The translations under genes and the position numbers were made by a program. A stretch of 36,883 bases of DNA from Synergistaceae bacterium OttesenSCG-928-I11 (lineage in GTDB: Bacteria > Synergistota > Synergistia > Synergistales > Synergistaceae), in contig JAJDHV010000008.1 of assembly GCA_030266365.1 (NCBI GenBank), positions 1 through 36,883 of the forward strand. The letters run 5' to 3'. The notes under the pieces are model-generated. The model ran no database searches and was not told the origin of the DNA. It saw only the letters and a list, made by a program, of their open reading frames with translations. This document shows positions 1 through 8,869 of this stretch, in pieces. Within the stretch, counting starts at the first letter, position 1; every line of letters starts with the position of its first letter.

Positions 1-364
1 CGTCCGGGGCGAGGTAGGCGGCGGAGTAGGCGGTGGCCGTTGCGCCGATGTCGCCGCGTTTGGCGTCGACCATGACGACGTAGTCGAGCTTGTGGGCGAT
101 CTCGATGGTCTGCTCCATGCAGCGGATGCCCTCGCTACCCAGGAGCTCGTAGTAGGCGGACTGGATTTTCACGGCGGGGATGACGTCGCGGAGCCCTTCC
201 ATCAGCGCCTTGTTGTAGGCGAGAATCGCGCCTGCGCGGCCGGATTCGGCGATGTGGCGCTTGGCGAACGCTTCGGGGAGATAGTCGACTTTGGTGTCGA
301 GTCCCATGACGCTCGGGTTGTTCATCTCACGGATTGCGCGGATCAGTCGGTCGATTTGCGTCAT
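1..364 (-). CDS. pyrF: Orotidine 5'-phosphate decarboxylase (N-terminal part, cut by window edge)
   Basis: Decarboxylates OMP to UMP, the last step of de novo pyrimidine synthesis in the cytoplasm. Only the first 121 codons are inside the window; the frame is open to base 2. The translation starts MTQIDRLIRAI, then has MGLDTKVDYLP and, near residues 97-105, VMVDAKRGDIG, the Asp-x-Lys-x-x-Asp active-site signature of the OMP decarboxylase family. The spacing and the YYELLGSEG segment fit the longer subfamily-2 enzymes rather than the 230-residue type. The start ATG (362-364) lies within 5 bases of the pyrC stop codon, so it is translationally coupled as the last visible gene of the pyr operon. 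Identification is firm; the C-terminus cannot be judged. Confidence 0.93.
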   Translation of the reverse strand, partial: MTQIDRLIRAIREMNNPSVMGLDTKVDYLPEAFAKRHIAESGRAGAILAYNKALMEGLRDVIPAVKIQSAYYELLGSEGIRCMEQTIEIAHKLDYVVMVDAKRGDIGATATAYSAAYLAPD

Positions 365-365
365 G

Positions 366-1655
<1,290 letters not shown>

Positions 1656-1673
1656 TTTCGTTCGCTCCTTCCC

Positions 1674-2609
1674 CTACAGTCCAGCCGCCTCGGGCTTGCG
1701 TCGCGTCAGCATGAAGAGCAGCGCCATGCGCACCGCGACGCCGTTCGTGACCTGCTCGTCGATGGTCGATTGCGGGCAGTCCGCGACGGCGCTCGAGATT
1801 TCGAGCCCGCGGTTGATCGGGCCGGGGTGCATGACGAGCGCGTCCTTTTTCGCCATCGCGATCCGCTCCTCCGTGAGGCCGAAGTATTTGTGGTACTCGG
1901 CGACGGAGGGGAAGAGGCCTTTCTTCTGACGCTCGAGTTGGATGCGAAGACCCATCACGACGTCCGCGCCCTTGACGGCGTCGTCAACGCGGTCCGTGAC
2001 CTCGATGCCGAGCCGTTCCAGCCCGGGCTGGAGCAGGGTGTCGGGGCCTGCGACGACGACCGACGCGCCCATTTTGGTGAGGCCGTAGATGTTCGAGCGC
2101 GCGACGCGGCTGTGGCGGACGTCGCCGACGATGGCGACGCGGAGGCCCTTTAAGCCGCCCTTCTTCTCGCGCATGGTAAACATGTCGAGCAGCGCCTGCG
2201 TCGGGTGCTCGTTCGTGCCGTCGCCCGCGTTGATGACGGACGCCTTGACGTTTTTCGCCATCAGGTGCGGCGCGCCGGTCATCGGGTGGCGGAGGACGAG
2301 GACGTCCGTGCCCATAACGTCGAGGGTGCGCGCGGTGTCGATCAACGTCTCGCCCTTCGCGACGCTCGAGGTGGAGGCGGACATGTTGGCGGCGACGCCG
2401 GACATGTACTTCGACGCGAGTTCGAACGAGAGGCGCGTGCGCGTGCTGTTCTCGTAGAAGACGGTGAGGATCGACTTGCCCTGGAGGTGCGGCGTTTTTT
2501 TATTGTTGCTCGTGACGACCGTCTTCATCAGCTCGGCCGTGTTCAGGATCTCGTGAATTTCCTCCGGTGTGATGTCCCGCATGCCCAGAAGGTCTTTGTT
2601 CTTCAGCAT
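1674..2609 (-). CDS. pyrB: Aspartate carbamoyltransferase catalytic chain
   Basis: Condenses carbamoyl phosphate with aspartate to give N-carbamoyl-aspartate, the committed step of pyrimidine synthesis. The 311-residue protein has the carbamoyl-phosphate loop [15 protein letters not shown] (residues 51-65), the [11 protein letters not shown] motif (135-145) and the C-terminal HPGPINRG motif, all diagnostic of the family and distinct from ornithine carbamoyltransferase. No regulatory chain gene (pyrI) is next to it, as in Bacillus-type operons where PyrR controls expression instead. It begins 6 bases after the pyrR stop codon, with its ribosome-binding site inside the end of pyrR. Confidence 0.96.
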   Translation of the reverse strand: MLKNKDLLGMRDITPEEIHEILNTAELMKTVVTSNNKKTPHLQGKSILTVFYENSTRTRLSFELASKYMSGVAANMSASTSSVAKGETLIDTARTLDVMGTDVLVLRHPMTGAPHLMAKNVKASVINAGDGTNEHPTQALLDMFTMREKKGGLKGLRVAIVGDVRHSRVARSNIYGLTKMGASVVVAGPDTLLQPGLERLGIEVTDRVDDAVKGADVVMGLRIQLERQKKGLFPSVAEYHKYFGLTEERIAMAKKDALVMHPGPINRGLEISSAVADCPQSTIDEQVTNGVAVRMALLFMLTRRKPEAAGL

Positions 2610-2615
2610 GGTCTT

Positions 2616-3164
2616 CTACTCCCCCTCGCTCGCGTCCAGAAGGACGACTTCGTTCGTCTCGTCGAACGGCGCAATGCGCACTGCGACAAGCTCGGCATGC
2701 GACGTCGGTACGTTCTTGCCGACGTAGTCCGCGCGGATCGGCAGCTCGCGATGCCCGCGGTCGACCAGGACCGCGAGCTGGATGGTGCGGGCGCGCCCGA
2801 CCTCCATGATCGCGTCCATCGCGGCGCGCGTCGTGCGGCCGGTGTAGAGGACGTCGTCGACGAGGATGATGTCACGCTCGGTGATGTTGAAGGGAATGTC
2901 CGTCCCGTTCAGGACGGGGTGTGCCGAGAGCATCGAGAGGTCGTCGCGGTAGAACGTGATGTCGAGCGTGCCGACCGGGATGGTCGCGTTCTCGACGGAG
3001 CCGATGTGATCCGCCAGAATTTTCGCGATGGGGACGCCGCGCCGTTGGATGCCGATGATGACGACGTTCTCCGTCCCCTTGTTGCGCTCGATGATCTCGT
3101 GCGAGATGCGGTGCAGCGCTCGCGTCATCGCAGCGTCGTCCATGATGTGCGCCTTTTCCTTCAC
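2616..3164 (-). CDS. pyrR: Bifunctional pyr operon attenuator / uracil phosphoribosyltransferase
   Basis: PyrR binds pyr leader RNA when UMP/UTP is high and promotes premature termination; many homologues also make UMP from uracil and PRPP. The 182-residue frame carries the PRPP-binding motif DIILVDDVLYTGRTTRAA, and VLVDRGHRELPIRADYVGKNVPT near the C-terminus, both typical of PyrR. The frame stays open upstream, but a GTG start at 3162-3164 is chosen because it lies 8 bases after GGAG in AAAAGGAGTGG and gives the usual family length (about 180). Upstream on the same strand are its own promoter, an exact PyrR-site match and a terminator, so it is likely autoregulated. First gene of pyrR-pyrB-pyrC-pyrF. 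Confidence 0.95.
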   Translation of the reverse strand: MKEKAHIMDDAAMTRALHRISHEIIERNKGTENVVIIGIQRRGVPIAKILADHIGSVENATIPVGTLDITFYRDDLSMLSAHPVLNGTDIPFNITERDIILVDDVLYTGRTTRAAMDAIMEVGRARTIQLAVLVDRGHRELPIRADYVGKNVPTSHAELVAVRIAPFDETNEVVLLDASEGE

Positions 3165-3238
3165 ATGAACCACTCCTTTTGTGTTCTTTTTGCTGTGAGA
3201 TCGGGCGTCCGGAGCGAAGGGGCGCGTGGTGAACATAG

Positions 3239-3273
3239 AAAAAAGCCCCGCCGTCCGAAGACGACAGGGCTTT
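3239..3273 (-). terminator. pyr leader attenuator terminator
   Basis: On the minus strand a 14-bp stem (two G-U pairs) is capped by a UUCG tetraloop and runs into six U residues. The arms are 3260-3273 and 3242-3255, the loop 3256-3259. It lies about 75 bases upstream of the pyrR start and downstream of the PyrR-binding sequence, the expected position of the regulated terminator in PyrR attenuation. Confidence 0.85.
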
Positions 3274-3322
3274 GCACGTTCTCCCGTCGGCAGGGCAAAA
3301 CCACACCCTGCGTCGCCTTCCC

Positions 3323-3336
3323 AGCCTCGCCGGACT
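3323..3336 (-). promoter_or_regulatory. PyrR-binding loop in pyr leader RNA
   Basis: The minus-strand sequence AGTCCGGCGAGGCT fits the known PyrR RNA consensus ARUCCNGNGAGGYU at every position. CCAG/CTGG pairing closes it into a hairpin. Downstream, GCAGGG and CCCTGC (within 3291-3315) can pair as part of an alternative structure. PyrR binding should favour the terminator at 3239-3273. Only one such site is seen in this leader. Confidence 0.8.
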
Positions 3337-3366
3337 GGATTAAAGGACGCTTTTTTAGCTGCGGGC

Positions 3367-3395
3367 ATCGTAACACCGAGTCGTTTTTTTGTCTA
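3367..3395 (-). promoter_or_regulatory. Predicted sigma-70-type promoter of the pyr operon
   Basis: Minus strand: TAGACA (3390-3395) as -35, a 17-base spacer, then TACGAT (3367-3372) as -10. This starts transcription near 3360 and gives a leader of about 195 nt containing the PyrR site and terminator. The match is moderate (5/6 and 4/6), but position and spacing fit. Confidence 0.5.
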
Positions 3396-3547
3396 TGGGA
3401 TTTGCGCGAAAAAAATTCGCGTAATTCGCGTCGACGAACCTCCGAGGGGTTATGCGCAGTTACGCCGGTTTGTTCATGCAGAGGCGGGCATCGTAAATTT
3501 TTTCGAGAAGAAAAATTAAAAAGAAAAACGCAATCCCTGATCGACGA

Positions 3548-3576
3548 TTGACAAGAGCGATCCGTAATGCTTTGAT
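3548..3576 (+). promoter_or_regulatory. Predicted promoter of the DUF454-catalase operon
   Basis: A perfect TTGACA (3548-3553), a 17-base spacer and TTTGAT (3571-3576). Transcription would begin near 3583, which argues against upstream translation starts for the next gene and for the TTG at 3620. The 3400-3547 stretch between this and the divergent pyr promoter holds no gene I can support, only AT-rich sequence and short inverted repeats such as CGCGAA/TTCGCG near 3407-3423. Confidence 0.5.
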
Positions 3577-3619
3577 GATCACATGGGTTTCAATAAAATC
3601 AACCGTTAGGGTGCGTTGT

Positions 3620-4000
3620 TTGAGCGTAAAGTCCGTTTTGGCGGTCGTGTTGGGCTTTGTTTTTTTAGGTATCGGTGCGGTCGGTGCGTTTCTTCCCATT
3701 CTGCCGACGACGCCGTTCGTTCTGCTCGCCGCCGTTTGTTTCTCCGGCACGCCGCGGTTGCGCGAGAAGATCATGCGGATCGGTTTTTTTCGGGAGCACC
3801 TGGAAAATTACGAGAAGAGAATCGGTCTTCCGAAGCGCACGGTCGTCGCAAGCCTGGTTTTTTTGTGGGGCATGATGCTGATCTCCATGCTGCGGATTCG
3901 CAAATCGTGGGTGATTGCACTGCTCGTCGTTATAGGTATTGGCGTGACCGTCCATATCCTCTGGATGGCGAAGCCGAAAAGAGAAGCGTCCGGGAAATGA
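3620..4000 (+). CDS. DUF454 (YbaN-like) inner-membrane protein
   Basis: A small membrane protein of the DUF454/YbaN family; the molecular function is not established. The family hallmark GAFLPILPTTPFVLLAAVCF lies close to the N-terminus, followed by the FREHLENYEKRIGLPKRT cytoplasmic segment and two further hydrophobic segments. A TTG start at 3620 is chosen: AGGGTG lies 6 bases upstream, the protein is then 126 residues, as usual for DUF454, and the predicted promoter would make an ATG at 3575 untranscribed. A GTG at 3611 or the ATG at 3575 are alternatives. The stop overlaps the next start as ATGA, so it is co-translated with the following membrane protein. Confidence 0.85.
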   Translation: MSVKSVLAVVLGFVFLGIGAVGAFLPILPTTPFVLLAAVCFSGTPRLREKIMRIGFFREHLENYEKRIGLPKRTVVASLVFLWGMMLISMLRIRKSWVIALLVVIGIGVTVHILWMAKPKREASGK

Positions 4001-4647
4001 AGCGCGTATTCGGGCTCTTTGAAGCGGCATTCGATGCGCTGTACCTGATCGTCGCGTTCGGCATCGGTTTTTTCCTTTTATTTGCCGAAGCGCGCAGCCC
4101 GGTTCGCCTGCTTGCGGGCGTCGCGGCGCTGGTTCTCGGAATTGGGGATCTGTTCCATCTCGTTCCACGCATGGCGGTGATCGTCGCGCGCAGGGAGGAA
4201 ATTTTTCGTTCCCACCTTGGTAGGGGCAAGCAGATTGCCTCGATCACGATGACGGTCTTTTACCTTCTGCTGTGGCAGATTTTACGGTACGTAGTTCGTT
4301 CGGACGGTTACGAGTTTTGGGATTTTGCGATTTATTTTCTGGCGATGGTCCGGATTGCGCTCTGCCTGCTCCCCCAGAATCGATGGCGCGACCGATATCC
4401 TCCGGTTGCGTGGGGTGTATGGCGAAACATCCCCTTTTTCATGCTGGGGATCGCGGTTGCGTGGCGCTTCTATCTCGTTCGGAACGCCGTGCCCGCCCTG
4501 CGGCCGATGTGGCTCGCAATCGTGCTGAGCTTCGCCTGCTATCTGCCGGTGGTGCTTTGGTCGAACCGGAATCCGAAAATCGGGATGCTGATGTTCCCCA
4601 AGACCTGCGCCTATCTGTGGATGCTTGCGATGTTTCTGTTTCTCTGA
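3997..4647 (+). CDS. Multi-spanning membrane protein of unknown function
   Basis: I do not recognise a named family. The 216 residues are strongly hydrophobic, with about seven predicted membrane segments (roughly 10-30, 36-55, 80-98, 108-126, 142-160, 168-188 and 198-216). Charged or polar landmarks are GDLFHLVPRM near 50-59 and an Arg/Asp-rich loop at 128-134. The ATG overlaps the DUF454 stop by the ATGA arrangement, and DUF4491 follows after 12 bases, so the three form one translational unit. No signal peptide or catalytic motif is evident. The internal HxVPR motif in a membrane segment might be functional, but no role can be assigned. Confidence 0.75.
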   Translation: MKRVFGLFEAAFDALYLIVAFGIGFFLLFAEARSPVRLLAGVAALVLGIGDLFHLVPRMAVIVARREEIFRSHLGRGKQIASITMTVFYLLLWQILRYVVRSDGYEFWDFAIYFLAMVRIALCLLPQNRWRDRYPPVAWGVWRNIPFFMLGIAVAWRFYLVRNAVPALRPMWLAIVLSFACYLPVVLWSNRNPKIGMLMFPKTCAYLWMLAMFLFL

Positions 4648-4659
4648 GGAGGATTTTGC

Positions 4660-5001
4660 ATGGTCTGGACCGGACTCGTCATCGGCGCGGTTTCCTTTTT
4701 GATCATCGGGATCTTTCACCCGATCGTCATCAAGTGCGAATATTATTTTTCCGCCCGGGTCTGGCCCGTCTTTCTCATCGGCGGCCTGTTTGCCTGTCTG
4801 CTCTCGATGTTTGTACGGCAGACGATTCTCTCGGCAATCCTCGGCGTCCTCGGTTTTACGATGCTGTGGAGCATCGGCGAATTGAAGCATCAGGAGGAGC
4901 GGGTCAGAAAAGGCTGGTTTCCCGCCAATCCAAAACGCACCAACCGCAGTGGTCCTTCCCATGAACCTGCAACAGACGACGAATCGACGAAAGGAGCTTG
5001 A
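4660..5001 (+). CDS. DUF4491 family membrane protein
   Basis: A 113-residue protein with three hydrophobic segments and the family-typical [16 protein letters not shown] segment near residues 15-30, and a cytoplasmic tail with [16 protein letters not shown]. The function of DUF4491 is unknown. The start ATG has a strong GAGGAGG ribosome-binding site 7 bases upstream. The stop (4999-5001) sits 2 bases before the catalase ATG, and the catalase ribosome-binding site lies inside this gene's last codons, so the two are coupled. The polar C-terminal 25 residues extend past the conserved part. Confidence 0.88.
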   Translation: MVWTGLVIGAVSFLIIGIFHPIVIKCEYYFSARVWPVFLIGGLFACLLSMFVRQTILSAILGVLGFTMLWSIGELKHQEERVRKGWFPANPKRTNRSGPSHEPATDDESTKGA

Positions 5002-5003
5002 CG

Positions 5004-6515
5004 ATGGAGAATATGGACAAGTACAAGAAGCTCACCAACGAGGTCGGCGCTCCCGTTCCGGACAACGAGAACTCGATCACGGCCGGCCCCCGCGGTCCCG
5101 TTGTGATGCAGGACGTGTGGCTGATGGAGAAGATGGCCCACTTCAACCGCGAGGTCATCCCCGAGCGCCGCATGCACGCGAAGGGTTGGGGCGCGTACGG
5201 CAAGTTCACCGTCACCCACGACATCTCGAAATATACGAAGGCGAAGGTTCTGCAACCCGGCGCGGAGACGGAGGTCTTCATCCGATTTTCCACCGTGGCG
5301 GGCGAGCGCGGAGCGGCGGACTGCGAGCGCGACATCCGCGGCGTCGCCGTCAAGTTCTATACGGAGGAGGGCAACTGGGACCTGGTCGGCAACAACACAC
5401 CCACTTTCTTCATTCGCGACGTACATAATTTTTCCGACCTGAACCGCGCGGTCAAACGCGACCCCCGCACCGGCCGCCGCTCCGCGCAGAACAACTGGGA
5501 TTTCTGGACGATGCTGCCGGAGTGTTTCCACCAGATCACAGTCGTGATGAGCGATCGCGGCATCCCGGCCTCCTTCCGCAACATGCACTTTTTCGGCGAG
5601 CACACCTTCTCGTTCTATAACGCGAAGAACGAGCGCGTCTGGTGCAAATTTCACTTCAAGACGCAGCAGGGCATCGAGAACCTCTCCAACGAAGAGGCGG
5701 CGAAGATCAACGGGCAGGACAGGGAGTACCACGGCAAAGACCTGTACGAGGCGATCGAGCGCGGCGACTTCCCGAAATGGACCGCGTATGTGCAGATCAT
5801 GACGGAGGAGCAGGCGAAGAACCATTACGAAAATCCCTTCGACATCACGAAAATCTGGCGGCACGCGGAGTACCCCCTGATCGAGGTCGGCGTGCTGGAG
5901 CTCAACCGCAACCCGGAAAATTATTTCGCCGAGGTGGAGCAGTCGGCGTTCACGCCCGCCCACGTCGTGCCGGGCATCGGTTTCAGTCCCGACCGATTCT
6001 TGCAAGGTAGGCTGTTCTCCTACGGCGACGCGCAACGTTACCGCCTGGGCGTCAACCACAACCAGATTCCCGTCAACCGCGCAAAGTGCGACGTCAGCGA
6101 ATACCACCGCGACGGCGCGATGCGCGTCGACGGCAATTATGGCGGCGCCCCGGCCTACACCCCGAACAGTTACGGCGTCTGGAGCGCCCAGCCCGATGTG
6201 ATGGAACCGCCTCTGGACCTGGAGGGTGCGATGTACCATTACGATCCCAAGGACGACCCCACGGACGACTGCTTCCGCGCCGGGGGCGACCTCTGGCGCG
6301 TACTGACCGAGGACAAGCGCCAAATTCTGATCGAAAACACGGCGAACGATATCGCGCCGGTGACGGAGAACATCAAGTATCGCCACGCCGCCCACTGCTA
6401 TCTTGCCGACGAGGAATACGGAACGCGCTTCGCCGAGGCGGCAGGGTTGGATATGGGCAAGGTAAAGGAGCTTGCGAAGCTGGACCATGCGGGCCTGATT
6501 CAGGCGACGACCTAA
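5004..6515 (+). CDS. katA: Monofunctional heme catalase
   Basis: Disproportionates hydrogen peroxide to water and oxygen in the cytoplasm. The 503 residues match small-subunit catalases. Active-site His58 lies in [12 protein letters not shown], Asn131 in [13 protein letters not shown], and the proximal heme ligand Tyr340 in [18 protein letters not shown] 6 bases upstream is in frame, but the ATG at 5004 is preferred because AAGGAG ends 7 bases before it. It is the last gene of the DUF454-membrane protein-DUF4491 operon. In an otherwise anaerobe-like gene set it suggests oxygen-stress tolerance and a need for heme, which must be made or imported elsewhere. The symbol is given by family. Confidence 0.95.
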   Translation: MENMDKYKKLTNEVGAPVPDNENSITAGPRGPVVMQDVWLMEKMAHFNREVIPERRMHAKGWGAYGKFTVTHDISKYTKAKVLQPGAETEVFIRFSTVAGERGAADCERDIRGVAVKFYTEEGNWDLVGNNTPTFFIRDVHNFSDLNRAVKRDPRTGRRSAQNNWDFWTMLPECFHQITVVMSDRGIPASFRNMHFFGEHTFSFYNAKNERVWCKFHFKTQQGIENLSNEEAAKINGQDREYHGKDLYEAIERGDFPKWTAYVQIMTEEQAKNHYENPFDITKIWRHAEYPLIEVGVLELNRNPENYFAEVEQSAFTPAHVVPGIGFSPDRFLQGRLFSYGDAQRYRLGVNHNQIPVNRAKCDVSEYHRDGAMRVDGNYGGAPAYTPNSYGVWSAQPDVMEPPLDLEGAMYHYDPKDDPTDDCFRAGGDLWRVLTEDKRQILIENTANDIAPVTENIKYRHAAHCYLADEEYGTRFAEAAGLDMGKVKELAKLDHAGLIQATT

Positions 6516-6531
6516 CAATTCATTGTCGCTA

Positions 6532-6560
6532 TTGTGCAAACAATGGCGCAATGCTATACT
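6532..6560 (+). promoter_or_regulatory. Predicted promoter of the cobalamin riboswitch transcript
   Basis: TTGTGC (6532-6537), a 17-base spacer and TATACT (6555-6560), placing the start near 6567, just before the riboswitch. The -10 box is good (5/6), the -35 weak. An ATTGT-gcaa-ACAAT inverted repeat overlaps the -35 and could be a protein site. Confidence 0.45.
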
Positions 6561-6575
6561 CGGAGGACAACAGCA

Positions 6576-6735
6576 TAGCGAAAACGTTTCGATGTACGGG
6601 AATCCGGTGTGAAGCCGGAGCGGCCCCGCCACTGTAATCCGGACGAAACCGCGATAGATCACTGCTCGAACGAGCGGGAAGATGCGGGAGTAGGATGAAG
6701 GAGAGTCAGGAGACCGGTCGGAATGTGTTTGTCTT
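6576..6735 (+). promoter_or_regulatory. Cobalamin riboswitch
   Basis: An adenosylcobalamin/B12-sensing RNA. Diagnostic pieces occur in order: GGGAATCCGGTGTGAAGCCGG, AGCGGCCCCGCCACTGTAA with the B12 box GCCACTG (6628-6634), then GAGTCAGGAGACCGGTC (6703-6719). The ends are approximate. It is followed by an intrinsic terminator at 6795-6826, so it could act by attenuation. The next gene, more than 270 bases on and past a second terminator, is a DUF3084 protein with no known link to B12. No B12 transport, synthesis or B12-dependent gene is adjacent. Confidence 0.92.
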
Positions 6736-6794
6736 GATTGTGCGCGGGCGCAATGAGTAGAATGCATGTGATTGATACAGTGCAGATTTGCTTG

Positions 6795-6826
6795 AGGAGA
6801 ACCGCGTGAGCGGTTCTCCTTTTTTT
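6795..6826 (+). terminator. Intrinsic terminator of the cobalamin riboswitch
   Basis: AGGAGAACCGC pairs perfectly with GCGGTTCTCCT around a GTGA tetraloop, and seven U residues follow. It lies about 60 bases after the aptamer, the usual place for an expression-platform terminator. Confidence 0.88.
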
Positions 6827-6889
6827 GTTGCACTCGAAGTGGAAGTCTATGAAGGGCGCGATATAGACGAGTACCAACTGTTTCTCTCA

Positions 6890-6927
6890 ATACGGCGACC
6901 GCTCTCCTCGGTCGCCGTATGTTTTTT
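6890..6927 (+). terminator. Second intrinsic terminator downstream of the riboswitch
   Basis: A perfect 12-bp stem, ATACGGCGACCG with CGGTCGCCGTAT, a 7-base loop, then G and six U residues. It lies only 63 bases after the first terminator. The spacer between them holds small hairpins (CACT/AGTG and GTCTAT/ATAGAC) but no supported ORF. From here to 7009 I see only AT-rich leader sequence and the GGGAGG ribosome-binding site at 6995-7000. Confidence 0.85.
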
Positions 6928-7009
6928 GAAAGATGAACGGAACAGCGCGTGCGAATCTCTTTTTCTCATGATACAGTTATATAGACGATTCATTGGGAGG
7001 TGACGTGCG

Positions 7010-8035
7010 CTGGTCAACCTGTCGGAGTTCAACTGGCAGCTCATCCTGCTCATCGCTGCGATCAGTGCCGTTGTGTCGTACGTCGGAGACGTTCTCGGCA
7101 TGAAGATCGGCAAAAAAAGAATCTCGATCTTCGGCCTTCGGCCGAAATATACCTCGACGATCATTACGATCGCCACGGGCTTGGCTGTCGCCGTTCTGAC
7201 GCTCATGGTCGCTTCCTACACGTCCGAGCGGGTTCGTCACGCCTTTTTCGGCGTCAACTATCTCGACCGCCAGATCTCGCAGTTGACGACGGACGTTCGC
7301 GATCGGCAATATCAGCTGGACGAGATGGAGCTCGAGGTCTACAGTGCGCGAGAGGAGCTCGAGCGACTCACCGCCGAGGCGACGGAGCTGAAAAAAGGGC
7401 TTGCGGAGATGAAGGAGGGTCGCGTCATCGCCTTCCAGGGTGAATTGCTGGCACAGACGTCTGTGGAGGGAGATGCGAATCGCCAGGGGATCGACAACGC
7501 CATTTCTCGACTTGTGCAGATCGCGGAGGAAAAATTGTCCCTCAAGGACAACCCCACCGCACCCCCCAACCCCGCGACCGAGGTCGTCGTGACGCAGGAA
7601 GAGCGGGAGAAGGTCGAACGCGAACTTCTGGCCTCGGACACGCGCAAGGTGTTGCGGCTTTCTGCGCCGAGCAACATCGTGTTCGGTCAGACCGTGGAGG
7701 GTGTTTTGCAGATTTTCGACAGCAGGCTGGTCTATGAGAAAGACGCGTTGCTCTTGACGCACACGGTCGATGCACCGCTTTCATCTGAGAACGCGGCGGA
7801 TTTGCTGTACGCGCTCCTGAAACAGATCAACCGGATGGCGGTCCGAAACGGCGTGTTGCCCGACCCAATCTCCGGCACGGTCGGCAACCTCGACTCGATG
7901 GAGTTTTACGACGCCGTGGACAGGATCGGCGAGGGCGACGGCGAGAAGAAAATCGACCTGTTTGCGGCGACGGATATCTATACCGAAGGGCCGGTCAACA
8001 TCCGAGTGGAGGTCACCGTGCCCGACGGCAAGTAA
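7010..8035 (+). CDS. DUF3084 membrane-anchored coiled-coil protein
   Basis: Matches the DUF3084 pattern: an N-terminal membrane segment, VGDVLGMKIGKKRISIFGLRPK, a second membrane segment (about 50-70), a coiled coil (about 85-150) and a C-terminal beta-rich domain with QTVEGVLQIFDSRLVYEKDALL and GPVNIRVEV. The function is unknown. The first hydrophobic segment is coded upstream of the first in-frame ATG/GTG/TTG (GTG at 7073); between the in-frame TGA at 7001 and 7073 only CTG codons can serve. CTG at 7010, 9 bases after GGGAGG, gives 341 residues and keeps the membrane segment. A start at 7073 would remove most of it. The family is fairly certain; the start is not. Confidence 0.8.
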   Translation: MVNLSEFNWQLILLIAAISAVVSYVGDVLGMKIGKKRISIFGLRPKYTSTIITIATGLAVAVLTLMVASYTSERVRHAFFGVNYLDRQISQLTTDVRDRQYQLDEMELEVYSAREELERLTAEATELKKGLAEMKEGRVIAFQGELLAQTSVEGDANRQGIDNAISRLVQIAEEKLSLKDNPTAPPNPATEVVVTQEEREKVERELLASDTRKVLRLSAPSNIVFGQTVEGVLQIFDSRLVYEKDALLLTHTVDAPLSSENAADLLYALLKQINRMAVRNGVLPDPISGTVGNLDSMEFYDAVDRIGEGDGEKKIDLFAATDIYTEGPVNIRVEVTVPDGK

Positions 8036-8064
8036 CGAAAAAAATTTCGAAGGTGGTGTGCGTC

Positions 8065-8343
8065 ATGTTGATTGTTGGGTGTCAAACGTGCGGCGAAGCG
8101 AAAATTCTGGCAGGAACGCCCGATCGGGACGGCGTGGCGCGTGTGAAGTGGACCTGTTCCAAGTGCGGAACGGGGCAGGTGCTGCAACTCGAAATGGCGG
8201 TCGACGCGCGAAACGGCGACTTGCGGAAAATATTGGGCGGGCTTGCGCTGAGCGAGCCTCGAAACGCGGGCGAGCAGAATGCCGCGGACGGGTTGCCGGA
8301 GGAAACGATCGACCTGCCGCGCAATGCGTTTTCGCCTTTGTAG
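8065..8343 (+). CDS. Small zinc-ribbon-like protein, function unknown
   Basis: I do not recognise a named family. The 92 residues begin MLIVGCQTCGEAKIL and have two Cys-x-x-Cys knuckles (GCQTCG near 5-10 and TCSKCG near 31-36), the spacing of a rubredoxin-like zinc ribbon. The remainder is acidic and probably flexible. GTG codons at 8053 and 8056 are in frame, but the ATG at 8065 with AGGTGG 8 bases upstream is the better start. It lies 29 bases after the DUF3084 gene and 13 bases before the acetyltransferase gene, so all three are likely co-transcribed. It could be a nucleic-acid- or protein-binding accessory; nothing in the sequence decides this. Confidence 0.65.
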   Translation: MLIVGCQTCGEAKILAGTPDRDGVARVKWTCSKCGTGQVLQLEMAVDARNGDLRKILGGLALSEPRNAGEQNAADGLPEETIDLPRNAFSPL

Positions 8344-8356
8344 GAGTTTGGGGTAA

Positions 8357-8788
8357 ATGCCGCAGGTCGAATCCGGCGATTATCTCTTTTACGACAGCAA
8401 GCTCGCCGTGCTTCCGGCGGAGCTTCAGGAGCTGTATCGCTTCACGCACTGGGGGAGGAGCCGCACGCTCGACCAGATCGCGCGTATGCTGCAAGGTTCC
8501 GACCTCTGCTTTTCCGTGCGCTGCAAGGGGCACCTCGTGGCGTTCTGCCGAATGCTGACGGATTTCGTCTTTCGCGGGTCGATCTGGGATATCCTCGTTC
8601 ACCCCGATCACCAGGGCAAGGGGCTCGGTTCCAGAATGATGAACTACGCCCTGTCGCATCCCGCGGTGAAGGACATCCCGATCATCACGAGCTATTCGAG
8701 CGACCTCGTCACGTTTCTCAGACGCCACGGCTTCGAGGATACGGACGGCCTTATGGTGCTGCAGCGCGTGCCGATCGAGTATTCGTAG
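8357..8788 (+). CDS. GNAT family N-acetyltransferase
   Basis: A 143-residue single-domain acetyl-CoA-dependent acetyltransferase. Motif A is clear: WDILVHPDHQGKGLGSRMM (about 80-98), where the Q/R-x-x-G-x-G/A pyrophosphate loop is QGKGLG. The preceding strand LVAFCRMLTDF and the C-terminal FLRRHGFEDTDGLMVLQR also fit the fold. The substrate cannot be told. The start ATG follows TAGGAG with a somewhat long spacing of 11 bases, and GGGG lies closer. It probably belongs to the DUF3084-zinc ribbon operon; metK follows after 81 bases. Confidence 0.85.
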   Translation: MPQVESGDYLFYDSKLAVLPAELQELYRFTHWGRSRTLDQIARMLQGSDLCFSVRCKGHLVAFCRMLTDFVFRGSIWDILVHPDHQGKGLGSRMMNYALSHPAVKDIPIITSYSSDLVTFLRRHGFEDTDGLMVLQRVPIEYS

Positions 8789-8869
8789 CGCGCATTTGCA
8801 TTCGAGGGCGATGCGTGAGAAAATGACGATCAAACGACCCAAGAGGTCGAATTTATGGAGGTGTGTTCG

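Noticed and set aside
6827-6890. EutV-type dual-hairpin antiterminator sites in the RNA after the riboswitch
   Set aside because: The small hairpins present do not carry the AGCAA-type loop expected for EutV binding, and no eut gene is nearby.
6788-7003. A 71-codon frame downstream of the cobalamin riboswitch
   Set aside because: It runs straight through both terminator hairpins, has no ribosome-binding site and no recognisable motif.
8789-8869. SAM riboswitch upstream of metK
   Set aside because: Only 81 bases, with none of the conserved SAM-box elements; just a 5-bp hairpin is present.
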